Shown: positions 56,223-63,879, numbered from the stretch's first letter. The stretch: DNA of 64,000 nt from AWTP1-13 sp963840075 (GCA_963840075.1 CAWIXS010000017.1:324787-388786); one strand, 5' to 3'. A program made the numbers and translations. Notes: generated by a model not told the origin, from the letters alone.

Positions 56223-56828
56223 GTGCTGCACCCGGCCCTGCCGTTCGCCGCTTTCGCTCGGGTGGCTGAGGCCCATGTCGCCGCCGCCGGCGCTCTGGAG
56301 ACGCTGCAATCCGTCGTTGGGCAGGGGATTGCCCTCCTCGACAGTGCCTACCAGCGCGCCCCGATCCTGGTGCTGGTTCTATCGGCCCTTGTCGTTCTGC
56401 CTGCAGTTGCCCTGATCTCGTACGCCGCCCATGCCAGAAGCCGACGGGCGGCGTTCCGGGCGGCGCAGCGCAGGGCGGAAAGCGGCGCCCTGATCAAGGA
56501 GGCGCCCGCCGCCGCGCCGGCCTGGGCGCTGCAGGCCTGGCTCACCATCGAGGGCCGGGCCAGCGGGACCATGCCGCTCGCGGGCCACCACATTCGCATC
56601 GGGCGGCACGAGGACAACGACATCCGCCTCGCCGACAGGTCGGTGCATCGCCATCACGCCGTGATCGAGCGCACCACCGAGGAGGTGTTCGTGATTGTCG
56701 ACGTGAGCGGCAAGGACGGCAGCGGCGTGCGCATCAACGGCGCGCCGAGCCCGAGGGCGCAGCTCGCCGACGGGGACGTGATCGAGCTCGGCCGGGCAAA
56801 GCTGCGGTTCGAGACCGCGCCCGTTTGA
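56223..56828 (+). CDS. FHA domain protein with one membrane helix
   Basis: 201 residues from a GTG. Membrane helix at about 47-70 (APILVLVLSALVVLPAVALI) and a cytoplasmic FHA domain from about 105. The phosphothreonine-binding residues are in HHIRIGRHEDNDIRLADRSV, then HRHHAVIE, and the conserved Asn in GVRINGAPSPRAQL. It reads phosphorylated threonines and is probably a target or adaptor of the kinase 0.7 kb away. Followed after 36 bp by the phosphatase. Confidence 0.87.
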   Translation: MLHPALPFAAFARVAEAHVAAAGALETLQSVVGQGIALLDSAYQRAPILVLVLSALVVLPAVALISYAAHARSRRAAFRAAQRRAESGALIKEAPAAAPAWALQAWLTIEGRASGTMPLAGHHIRIGRHEDNDIRLADRSVHRHHAVIERTTEEVFVIVDVSGKDGSGVRINGAPSPRAQLADGDVIELGRAKLRFETAPV

Positions 56829-56864
56829 CACCCGGTGGCTGCTGCCGGGAGAGAAGGAGCGAAA

Positions 56865-57629
56865 GTGGCTTTCGAATTCGCCACGCGCGCTGCCCAGGGG
56901 GCGCGCAGCTACCAGGAGGACACCGTCGAGGTGCGCGCGGAGGGCGGGGGCGTCGTTGCCGTGCTCGCCGACGGCATGGGCGGGCATGTGGGCGGGGCGC
57001 TCGCCAGCGGCCTTGCCTGCAGGTCCTTTCTCGACGCCTTTGCGAGGTCGCAGGCGGAGATGCCGGCGCGCCTCGCCGAGGCGCTCGACCGCGCTGACGC
57101 GGCCATTGCCGCCAGGACCGCCGAGGACCGCAAGCTCAGGGGCATGGGCTGCACGCTCGTCGGCATCGCCCTGCGGCCGGACCCGGACCGCATCGAGTGG
57201 GTCAGCGTCGGCGACAGCCCGCTCTACCTGGTGCGGCACAGCGGCGAGATCGTGCGGCTGAACGAGGACCACTCGCTGACGCCCGAGATCGACAGGCTGG
57301 CCGAGACCGGCAGCATCAGCTGGGACGAGGCACGAGCCGACCCGCGCCGCCACGTGCTGCGCTCGGCGCTCACGGGCACCGAGATCGACATGATCGACCG
57401 CTCGCCGCAGCCCCTGGCGCTCGAGCCGCGGGACATGGTGGTCCTCGCCAGCGACGGCATCCATACCCTGGCGGAGGCCGACATCGCCCGCCTGGCCGCC
57501 ACCGCCGCAACGCCCGACGCCGCCGCCGTGGCCTTGCTTGCCGCGGTGGAGGCGGCAGGCGAGCCCTACCAGGACAACACCACGGTGGTGCTGGTTCGGG
57601 TCGGCGGGCCGTTAAGTGGCGAGGGGTGA
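56865..57629 (+). CDS. PP2C-family Ser/Thr protein phosphatase
   Basis: 254 residues from a GTG with a GAAGGAG site. Metal-binding Asp residues are found in ARSYQEDTVEVRAEGGG, VAVLADGMGGHVGGALASGL, VVLASDGIHTLAEADIARLA, and near the end QDNTTVVLVRVGG. It reverses the kinase and is cotranscribed with the FHA gene. The gene ends at the start of a tandem-word hairpin. Confidence 0.92.
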   Translation: MAFEFATRAAQGARSYQEDTVEVRAEGGGVVAVLADGMGGHVGGALASGLACRSFLDAFARSQAEMPARLAEALDRADAAIAARTAEDRKLRGMGCTLVGIALRPDPDRIEWVSVGDSPLYLVRHSGEIVRLNEDHSLTPEIDRLAETGSISWDEARADPRRHVLRSALTGTEIDMIDRSPQPLALEPRDMVVLASDGIHTLAEADIARLAATAATPDAAAVALLAAVEAAGEPYQDNTTVVLVRVGGPLSGEG

Positions 57630-57733
57630 AGTGGTGAGGGGTGAAGTGGTGAAGTCGTGAGGCCGTCCATTGCTTCGACGACTTCACCACTTCACGACTT
57701 CACGACTTCACGACTTCACGACTTCACCATTTC
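57610..57733. repeat. Short tandem-word intergenic hairpin (GTGAAGTGG/ACTTCACG type)
   Basis: Left: several GTGAAGTGGTGA and GTGAAGTCGTGA words. Right: CGACTTCACCACTTCAC and then four more ACTTCACG units. A perfect 17-bp stem is formed by GTGAAGTGGTGAAGTCG and its complement. It overlaps the last codons of the PP2C gene and precedes the tRNA. Confidence 0.65.
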
Positions 57734-57805
57734 GCGGTCCGGCGCTGCCCCGGAGCTACATTGACGCTGCGGGCGCCGCCGCTATGATGCGCCGCCTTCG
57801 CGCAG

Positions 57806-57891
57806 GCCCCAGTGGCGGAACGGTAGACGCGGCAGATTCAAAATCTGTTGTTCGCAAGGACGTGGGGGTTCGAGTCCCTCCTGGGGCACCA
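57806..57891 (+). tRNA. tRNA-Leu (anticodon CAA)
   Basis: 86 nt with encoded CCA. Acceptor stem GCCCCAG/CTGGGGC, D-arm with GGCGGAACGGTAGACGC, anticodon stem GCAGA-TTCAAAA-TCTGT giving anticodon CAA, a long variable arm as in class II tRNAs, and T-arm GGGGGTTCGAGTCCCTC. It decodes UUG. The integrase gene just downstream points toward it, so its 3' end is the likely attachment site of the element that follows. Confidence 0.92.
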
Positions 57892-57965
57892 TCCGTCTGA
57901 ATTATCGTTTCTATATCAATAACATAGATCAGGTGGGGACCACACCCGCCAAGAAAGTGGGGATC
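57865..57965. other. Probable left attachment site and element boundary
   Basis: The T-arm/acceptor half of tRNA-Leu followed by 74 bp up to the integrase stop. tRNA-targeting tyrosine recombinases use this part of the gene as attB, so the element should begin at or inside the tRNA 3' end. The second copy (attR) is not in the window, so the core length cannot be read here. Confidence 0.5.
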
Positions 57966-59078
57966 TTACGTTCGCTTTTCGCCCTGCGGACGTACCAGCA
58001 GGCGGGTGGCATTACGGGCCAGTACCTTGCGGCGGGCGGCCTGCGTGTAGTGCTCGGCCTCCTTCATTGTTAGCCAGCCAAAGATAGACATCAGCTCGTG
58101 CGCCGTTGCGCCGTTCTCGGCCGCGATCGTCGCCCCGGCCTTCCGTAGGCCGTGCGCTGAGCAGTGGGCCAGCCCGGCTTCGTTGCAACGGTCGCGGAAC
58201 CACCCCCCGAACCCGTTGGCCGTGAACGGCTTGCCGTAGGCGGTCACGAGATAGGTAAGGTCGCCGGTAGGACTGGCGTCGATGGTCTCCTGCAGTGCGC
58301 TCAGGATTGGCAGTTCGATGGTTACCGGCCTGCGGTTGCGGTTCTTGTGCGCTGTAAATTTCAGCCAGCCGTCGCGGACATGCTGGCGGCCCAAGAGCAC
58401 CACGTCAGAGCGGCGCACGCCGGTGTACACGAGGAGCGCGAGTGCCAGGCGTGCCTTGCTGCCGATCGGATGCCGGCGCTCGAACTGCTCGACCTCCTCG
58501 ACGCTCCAGCTGTGGTACCCGGACGTGGCCTTCGTAAACCGCTTCACGTCGCGGGTTGGGTTTGCGGTCACGTGCTCATTTTCGAGACCCCACGAGAAGA
58601 CGGCGCGAATTGCCTTCACCCGGTTGTTGGCGGCCTCGGGCAGGCCGGCCTTGCGGTCGCGCAGCACCTTGATCGCCTTTGCCGTCATGCGCCGGAGCGG
58701 GAAATCGGCGAAGATCTCGGTCGCGTTTGGCGCGATCGGTTCCTCAAACGTCGTCTCCAGGACGCGACGGCGCACATACTGGGTGCGAGGGTCCAGCAGA
58801 CGAAACTCCGCAGAGGCAAAGTACTGGGTACAGAGCCAGCGATAGGTGCCTGGCCTCGGCGGCACCAAGCGTGCGGTGCCAGCGTCGTCATCGACGGTGC
58901 ATGAAAGTACCCCCGTCCGCGCCAATGCTTTGGCAGCCTCGTACTCTGCCTGAAACTCGGGCGTACTTGGCGCGGCCCGAATTCTGATTTTGCGCTCGCC
59001 CTTCCGGCGGCGAAAGTACAGCCGGACATTGCCGTGCCGGTCGACGTCTCTGTGGACGTACTCGAAGTTGACAGCAAC
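57966..59078 (-). CDS. int: Tyrosine recombinase/integrase
   Basis: About 370 residues. C-terminal catalytic domain with Arg in LLVYTGVRRSDVVLLGRQHV, His-x-x-Arg in SAHGLRKAGATIAAENGATA, and Tyr in MKEAEHYTQAARRKVLA. The N-terminal SAM-like core-binding region has FSWGLENEHVTANPTRDVKR. The protein clearly starts well before the TTG at 58925, since homologous sequence (YVHRDVDRHGNVRLYFRRRK) continues in frame to 59078, where a TGA blocks it. The only ATG there (59082) is in another frame, so either a non-standard start or an indel near 59070 is involved. Confidence 0.82.
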   Translation of the reverse strand, partial: VAVNFEYVHRDVDRHGNVRLYFRRRKGERKIRIRAAPSTPEFQAEYEAAKALARTGVLSCTVDDDAGTARLVPPRPGTYRWLCTQYFASAEFRLLDPRTQYVRRRVLETTFEEPIAPNATEIFADFPLRRMTAKAIKVLRDRKAGLPEAANNRVKAIRAVFSWGLENEHVTANPTRDVKRFTKATSGYHSWSVEEVEQFERRHPIGSKARLALALLVYTGVRRSDVVLLGRQHVRDGWLKFTAHKNRNRRPVTIELPILSALQETIDASPTGDLTYLVTAYGKPFTANGFGGWFRDRCNEAGLAHCSAHGLRKAGATIAAENGATAHELMSIFGWLTMKEAEHYTQAARRKVLARNATRLLVRPQGEKRT

Positions 59079-59099
59079 TCATGACGGCCGCTCCCGACA

Positions 59100-59348
59100 T
59101 CACACGGCGACCTTACCCCACGGGTCATCGCCGTCGCGATCCTCATCCGACAGGGCCGCGAAGGCTTCGTCAAGCTTCACCCGATCCCACACCGTCCGGG
59201 CGTTGATCCGCACGGGCTTCGGCATGCGGCCGTCGGCGACCATCTCATCAAAGAGCGTCGGGGATATCCCGACGTAGGCCGCAGCCTGTACGCGCGACAG
59301 GCCGCGAGGAGGAAGGCTCGGCGGCAGCACGTCATCACGGCGGGGCAT
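59100..59348 (-). CDS. Excisionase-like small HTH protein
   Basis: 82 residues with an AlpA/MerR-like winged helix: GLSRVQAAAYVGISPTLFDE, MVADGRMPKPVRINARTVWD, followed by an acidic tail (ALSDEDRDGDDPWG). Such proteins bend DNA at attachment sites to promote excision, or activate integrase expression. It is placed just upstream of int on the same strand, and divergent from parA across a palindromic operator. Confidence 0.78.
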   Translation of the reverse strand: MPRRDDVLPPSLPPRGLSRVQAAAYVGISPTLFDEMVADGRMPKPVRINARTVWDRVKLDEAFAALSDEDRDGDDPWGKVAV

Positions 59349-59385
59349 GGCGTAGCTGTAGTGGGGCCGTTCGCGCAGGTCAATA

Positions 59386-59411
59386 GATGTAGCAAACTAG
59401 CTTGCTACATC
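59386..59411. promoter_or_regulatory. 26-bp palindromic operator between excisionase and parA
   Basis: GATGTAGCAA (59386-59395), a 6-bp spacer, and the perfect complement TTGCTACATC (59402-59411). The core GTAGC/GCTAC recurs at 59352 and 59430. It lies in the 115-bp divergent gap and is well placed to control both genes, or to act as a centromere for the ParA partner. Confidence 0.55.
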
Positions 59412-59463
59412 ACTTGCCAAGGGCTTCGAGCTACGCTAAGCAATCGGGCGCAAGAGGATAGCA

Positions 59464-60150
59464 ATGGCAGTCGTGGTCGGGCTCGTATCGCAGAAGGGGG
59501 GAACCGGTAAGAGCACCCTCGCCCGCGCCCTTGGCGCGGTCGTCGCCCACGCCGGTCTCAAGGTTCGCATCGCCGATCTCGATCCCCAGCAGCACACCGT
59601 GCTGGAGTGGGAGCGCACCCGCGGCCACAACAGAGTGGCACCGACGCTCGATGTGCGCGGCTTCGCCACCGTCGGGCAGGCGCTCGCGGACGCGGCAGAC
59701 GACGAGCTTGTCATACTCGACGCCCCGGCGCGCGCCGCCCGGCGCACCTTGCAGATTGCCGAGGTGGCCGATCTCGTCGTCCAGCCGTCGAGCGGCAGCA
59801 TCGATGATCTCCGGCCGGCCGTGGTGCTCTTCCACGAGCTGGTGGAAGCCGGCATCCCAAAAGACCGGCTGGTTGTCGCGCTCTGTCGCACCCTGACGCA
59901 GGCCGAGGAGGATGCGGCCCGGACCTACATCAAGAAGGCGGGCTACGCCGTGCTGGAGGGTTCCATTCCGGAGCGTGCCGCGCACCGCGAGGCGCACAGC
60001 CGCGGCGAGGCGGTCACCGAAGTCAAGCGCCGGACGGACGACGATCAGGTCGAGCGTCTGATGGAAGCGCTGTTCGCGAAAGTGCACGCACAGATGCAGG
60101 CGAAGGCGAAGCACGCGAAAGCTGCGCGCGCGAAGGAAGCGAAGTCATGA
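59464..60150 (+). CDS. parA: ParA-family partition ATPase
   Basis: 228 residues, type Ib (no N-terminal HTH). Deviant Walker A near the start (GLVSQKGGTGKSTLARALGA), then the IADLDPQQHTVLEWERTRG motif, the switch region VILDAPARAARRTLQIAEVA, and a Lys/Ala-rich tail. Drives segregation of plasmids or integrative elements along the nucleoid. Overlaps the next gene by 4 bp (ATGA). Confidence 0.92.
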   Translation: MAVVVGLVSQKGGTGKSTLARALGAVVAHAGLKVRIADLDPQQHTVLEWERTRGHNRVAPTLDVRGFATVGQALADAADDELVILDAPARAARRTLQIAEVADLVVQPSSGSIDDLRPAVVLFHELVEAGIPKDRLVVALCRTLTQAEEDAARTYIKKAGYAVLEGSIPERAAHREAHSRGEAVTEVKRRTDDDQVERLMEALFAKVHAQMQAKAKHAKAARAKEAKS

Positions 60151-60431
60151 GCGATTTCGACGTCAGCAAGCTGCAAAAGTGGATCGGCAAAGCCAAGCAG
60201 ATCGGCGAACCGCCGGGGCCGAAAGAAGGCCGCGGCACAAAGAGCGAAACGGCCGCCAGACATGAGCAGGTCGTCCAGCTCAATCTGCGCGTCGGCGCAT
60301 CGACCAAGAAGCGCATGAAGCACCTGGCGGCACGCGATGACATCAATCTCGCGACGCTGCTCACGCGCATGGTCGATCTCTACGAGAAGCAGCACGGCGC
60401 ATTGCCCGATATCACGGGGAAGCCCCGCTGA
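60147..60431 (+). CDS. Ribbon-helix-helix partition partner (ParG/ParB-like)
   Basis: 94 residues. Basic flexible N-terminal half (KLQKWIGKAKQIGEPPGPKE), then an RHH fold: VVQLNLRVGASTKKRMKHLA and INLATLLTRMVDLYEKQ. Size, order and translational coupling to a type Ib ParA match centromere-binding proteins such as ParG. It should bind repeats near parA; the palindrome at 59386-59411 is the best candidate. Confidence 0.72.
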   Translation: MSDFDVSKLQKWIGKAKQIGEPPGPKEGRGTKSETAARHEQVVQLNLRVGASTKKRMKHLAARDDINLATLLTRMVDLYEKQHGALPDITGKPR

Positions 60432-60567
60432 GCAGCCACAGCGCCACCTCGTCCGTTCTCCAGGACGCGATACACTATTCATTAGACGACGAGCCGTCGT
60501 CCAAGCCGGGAGTGCCGATGCGCTCCCAGCCGGAGCTCGTCGGCCTCCGCAACAGGTGGAGGTTCAC

Positions 60568-61779
60568 ATGATGACGAATGAGACCAGCCGCTTCGTGCGC
60601 TGGCTCGTGATTATCATCCTCACTGCCGCAACCGTCGGCATGTTCCTGATCTCGATGCGCGCGAACTATCTCTATGGTCGCGGCATCGGACAGACGCCGG
60701 AAACGAAAGAAGCGATCGCCTGGGCCAATGTCGGCGCCGATCTGTGGAAAGGCTTCGGCCTGATCGTTGTCGCTGCGCTGTGGCGCGGCGGCCGGCGGCG
60801 AGCTGCACTGGCGACGAGCCTGACCTGGCTCGTGTGCCTGTTCTTCAGCGTGACGTCCGCGATCGGCATCTATGTGCAGGAGCGGACCACGCTGACCGGT
60901 AGCCGTGAGGCCAAACACGCCTCGTACGAGGATGCCAAAAAAGAGCTCACCGATATCGAGGCAAAACTCAAGGGTCTCGGCCAGCACCGTTCGAGTGCGC
61001 AAGTCGAAGCGGCGATTGCCGCAGTGCTTGCCCGGCCTGTCATGGTCGGCGAGCGCGTGCGCGGCACCGTCAACTCGCTGTCCGCGAACTGCACCAAGAA
61101 CGATGCACGAACGGCAGCAGCGTGCGGCGAAATCGCCGAGCTGCGCGAAGAGCTTGCCGCCGCAAAGGAAGCGGCAAAGCTCGACGCACGCGCGGCTTCC
61201 CTGCGCCAGCAGGTGAGTGAGTTGCGCGAGCGTGGCGGCACTCTGCCGCCCGATCCGGTCGGTCAATTCTGGGCGTGGTTCACGCGCGGATTTGTGACCG
61301 TAGCGGATGTCGGCTTCGGTCTGCCGCTGTTTTTCGCGCTGATGATCGAGCTGGTGTCGGCCTTCGGACCGCTCGGCATCGTCGCGTACGCGGAATCCAC
61401 CCGAGGTGGTTCTGACACCGTGTCGCGCTCTGTCGCGCCTGGTCGCGACGCGTCGCGCTCCGGCGCGGTGCGCCGCGCCGATGCAAGCGTCATCGAGCAG
61501 GAGACCGGCCGCGTCGTGCAGTTCATGGCCGATCGGACGGAGCCAACGGCCGATCCCGCGGCCATCACCATCGACGAGCTCTACAGCGACTACGAGGTGT
61601 GGTGCCTCACCAATGGCCTGCATCCCTTGCCGGCCGAGGCCTTCGCCACCGAGTTCGATCGCGTGCGCGAGGTGCCACAGCTGGAAGGGAAGATCCGGAA
61701 ATTCGGCAGCCGCTACTACGGCATCCGGCTCATTGACCGGAAGATCGCAAAGTTGCCGACGCGCAAGCGCGGCGACTGA
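60568..61779 (+). CDS. Membrane coiled-coil protein with C-terminal winged-helix-like domain
   Basis: 403 residues. Four membrane helices in two groups: three at about 10-100 (FVRWLVIIILTAATVGMFLI, then FGLIVVAALW, and ATSLTWLVCLFFSVTSAIGI) and one at about 250-285 (VGFGLPLFFALMIELVSAF). Between them is a coiled coil (residues 110-235). The C-terminus, ITIDELYSDYEVWCLTNGLH then KIRKFGSRYYGIRLI, resembles the winged helix at the end of phage/plasmid D5-type primases. Combining a membrane anchor with this DNA-binding tail is unusual. It may tether element DNA or replication proteins to the membrane. Confidence 0.6.
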   Translation: MMTNETSRFVRWLVIIILTAATVGMFLISMRANYLYGRGIGQTPETKEAIAWANVGADLWKGFGLIVVAALWRGGRRRAALATSLTWLVCLFFSVTSAIGIYVQERTTLTGSREAKHASYEDAKKELTDIEAKLKGLGQHRSSAQVEAAIAAVLARPVMVGERVRGTVNSLSANCTKNDARTAAACGEIAELREELAAAKEAAKLDARAASLRQQVSELRERGGTLPPDPVGQFWAWFTRGFVTVADVGFGLPLFFALMIELVSAFGPLGIVAYAESTRGGSDTVSRSVAPGRDASRSGAVRRADASVIEQETGRVVQFMADRTEPTADPAAITIDELYSDYEVWCLTNGLHPLPAEAFATEFDRVREVPQLEGKIRKFGSRYYGIRLIDRKIAKLPTRKRGD

Positions 61780-61784
61780 CTTGG

Positions 61785-61813
61785 GGGTGACGCAAACCGT
61801 CACCCTCTTTTTT
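61785..61813 (+). terminator. Rho-independent terminator
   Basis: Perfect 8-bp stem GGGTGACG-CAAAC-CGTCACCC (61785-61805) followed by TCTTTTTT. It ends the partition/membrane-protein operon and overlaps the last codons of the convergent nuclease gene. Confidence 0.85.
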
Positions 61814-62856
61814 GTGCGAACAGCGTGCGCGGGAAGAACTCGCAATACTCTTCCTCGTTGAACCACGCGCACTTGATGTCGAACAGCTTCAGGCCCGGCA
61901 CCAGGCGCGTCAGCGCGAGCGCATAGATCGCGAGCTGCGCGATCGGCTTGTTGGTGCGCGCGTCCGGCTTGTAGTCGAGGATGTGCACCGCGCCGTTGCG
62001 CACCTGCAGAAAATCGAGGTGGCCGGTGATGACCTGCGCGCCAAGCTCGATGCCGTACTTCTTTTCCAGCGCCGCGATGTCCTCCTCCGTCAGCCAGATC
62101 GGCACCTCGACCGCGAGCGTCACGCTGTCGTTCGCCAGCATGAACTGCTGCAGCCGATCATGCCGGCGCAGGTTGTTGCCCACGGTTGGAATGACGAGCG
62201 CCGCCGCGCGCGTCGCCGCGTTCTCCTTGCGATTGACGATGATGCGGCCCACATCCGCGAATGCCGGCTGCGCTTGCGATGCGCGGCCGCCGTCATCCTC
62301 GGTGCGGAACAGCTTGTGCGGACAGATGAGCGGGATGGCCTCCAGGAAATTGGCGACCGGCGCGAACCGCTTGTGCTCCTCGCTCTCGCGCAGCAATTCC
62401 AGCTTCGGCCGGTGGAACGCGTAGCGATACACTTGCCGGTGATAGAGCTTGATCGATCGGATCGTCTGCTCCGGCGGAAAGCGGCTGCGGCCGGCATCGC
62501 GCAAGCGCCGGTAGCTCATGACATCGTCATGCTCCGCGATCCACGCCGACAATGTTGAATCCGAAATCGTGCGACCGGTTTTCGCTTTGATCGCGTCGCC
62601 GCGTTTCCTCGTGCGAGTAGCCGAGACTGTAGGTCGTGAGCGCATCGAGGATGATGCGCAGGGGATAGGTCTTGTTGCGCAGCGCCGCCGGCGCCGGCGT
62701 GAAGATGCGCTTGCATGATGCGCATCTCCACAGCTGCACGATCTCGTACTTTTTCTTGCGCGTTCCGCGCCGTGTCAGTGCGCGACCGCCGCAATGCGGG
62801 CACGCGTCCGGCGCTTTCGATGTGTGCGGTGCGCGAGCGATGCGAGGGATCGCCAT
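61800..62856 (-). CDS. Zinc-ribbon/HTH protein fused to a PD-(D/E)XK nuclease (frameshifted as sequenced)
   Basis: 351 residues after removing one base near 62605. N-terminal zinc ribbon (CPHCGGRALTRRGTRKKKYE, LWRCASCKRIFTPAP) and an HTH like those of IS1-type transposases (LDALTTYSLGYSHEE, then TGRTISDSTLSAWIAEHDD). A helical middle region leads to a C-terminal PD-(D/E)XK fold: the acidic GHLDFLQVRNG, the core VHILDYKPDARTNK with the D-x-K signature, and QLAIYALALTRLV, the Q-x-x-x-Y motif of RecB-type nucleases. No Cas4 cysteine cluster is seen. No obvious ribosome site. Function unknown: a targeting domain bound to a nuclease would fit element processing or defence. Confidence 0.7.
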
Positions 62857-62925
62857 AAGCAGGGAATATCTCAACCTATCATGCACCTCGCGTCGTCGCA
62901 CGTCGCACGCACGTGCGCGCGTGCA

Positions 62926-63084
62926 CCACCTCATTCGGTAGCTGTTCGTCTGCCGCCGCGTCGCCCTGTCAAGGGTTTGCCGCTGCGCGGCCGCGCTGCG
63001 CGTTGACGATCGACATCGCGCGTGCGCGCCCTTGACAGGGCGCCTTCGAGCGGCGGCAACTTTTATTGCTACCGAATGAGGTGG
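62926..63084. repeat. Nested cruciform (159 bp)
   Basis: Three nested perfect arm pairs share one centre: CCACCTCATTCGGTAGC at 62926-62942 with its complement at 63068-63084; TGCCGCCG at 62951-62958 with 63051-63058; and CGCCCTGTCAAGGG at 62962-62975 with 63029-63042. The 53-bp centre holds GCGCGGCCGCGC, itself palindromic. It lies about 70 bp upstream of the nuclease gene. Confidence 0.85.
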
Positions 63085-63279
63085 CTGAAGCGTCGATTGC
63101 AGCTCACGAATTTCGGGAAGTGCGCATCACGAATATCGCATGGGATGTGACGCACGAATACTGGAAGCCGCGCGTGCGTTGCGCTGCGAAGTTGCGCGGC
63201 GCCGATGATGTTCGTGATGTGTGTGTGGCGAGAAGGGAAGCCGAAGGCATTCAGGACGACTCCTTCCTTCTTGGTGCAT

Positions 63280-63400
63280 TTGCATTTGGATTCTTCTTTT
63301 AAAATGCATTCCCATACTGGGTCTTTTTAATATGAGTATTCTTAAATGCATATTCTTATATAGAGTGAATTGCGTTCGTGCAATTCTAGAATCCTACCTG
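63280..63400. other. AT-rich tract beside the iterons
   Basis: About 120 bp that are far richer in A and T than the rest of the window, with repeated ATGCAT and TGCATTTG words and a GAATTGC-GTTCGT-GCAATTC dyad at 63367-63386. This is what a DNA-unwinding element of a replication origin looks like. No gene spans it. Confidence 0.55.
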
Positions 63401-63462
63401 TGCAAATTTGGAGTTGCACCACTGCAAACCTAGACTTGCACCCGTGCAAATCAGGTCTTGCG
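63401..63462. repeat. Three iteron-like dyads with 22-bp spacing
   Basis: TGCAAATTTGGAGTTGCA (63401), TGCAAACCTAGACTTGCA (63423) and TGCAAATCAGGTCTTGCG (63445). Each is a TGCAA...TTGCA dyad. The starts are exactly 22 bp apart, which puts the sites on the same DNA face. The last unit runs into the 3' end of the HTH gene. Confidence 0.75.
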
Positions 63463-63810
63463 AGACTTGGCTTTGACGACGAAATTGACGGTATAGAAGT
63501 TGGTCTTTCCCTGGCCACGACGCTCGATCTCGATCAGGCCGCATTCCTCAAGTTCGGCGATCGAGCGGCTGACTGTGGAGACGTGCGTGCCCATGTGCTC
63601 GGCGAGGCGCTCCTGGCCGGGAAAGCACAGATTGTTGTGCCACGCGTAGCTCAGGAGCAGCGCGTAGGTCGTCTTCGCGTTGGTGGACAGATCGGGGTTG
63701 CGCAGAATGAAATTCGGGAGCTGCGTGAAGCCGTGCAGCGCGATCGGGTCGGCGCTGTTGAGGCGCATGTTTTGCTCGATCTTCTGGAGATTGGCGGCGA
63801 TGTGCTCCAT
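63451..63810 (-). CDS. HTH_36-type DNA-binding protein, possible replication initiator
   Basis: 119 residues. Winged helix of the type seen in plasmid and phage replication or regulatory proteins: FTQLPNFILRNPDLSTNAKT then TYALLLSYAWHNNLCFPGQE, the recognition region LAEHMGTHVSTVSRSIAELE, and the wing CGLIEIERRGQGKTNFYTVN. Its last codons overlap the third iteron-like dyad, so it could be the iteron-binding protein; such linkage is common for replication initiators. The protein is shorter than typical RepA proteins and may serve only for regulation. Confidence 0.68.
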   Translation of the reverse strand: MEHIAANLQKIEQNMRLNSADPIALHGFTQLPNFILRNPDLSTNAKTTYALLLSYAWHNNLCFPGQERLAEHMGTHVSTVSRSIAELEECGLIEIERRGQGKTNFYTVNFVVKAKSRKT

Positions 63811-63879
63811 CGATTCAGTATACGCGCGTGCGGGATGTCAACGCGTGGTTATCAACATTGTGGGGCGCTGTGTTGAAGG

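Noticed and set aside
57610..57733. Possible CRISPR array because of the repeated ACTTCACG units
   Set aside because: Units are contiguous with no spacers and are only 8-9 bp. No cas genes are nearby. No CRISPR array was seen anywhere in the window.
61800..62856. Cas4 identity for the PD-(D/E)XK protein
   Set aside because: The four-cysteine Fe-S cluster of Cas4 is missing; the cysteines belong to an N-terminal zinc ribbon. There is no CRISPR context.
63066..63302. 78-codon open frame to the right of the cruciform
   Set aside because: It starts inside the cruciform arm, has no ribosome site and no recognisable family.
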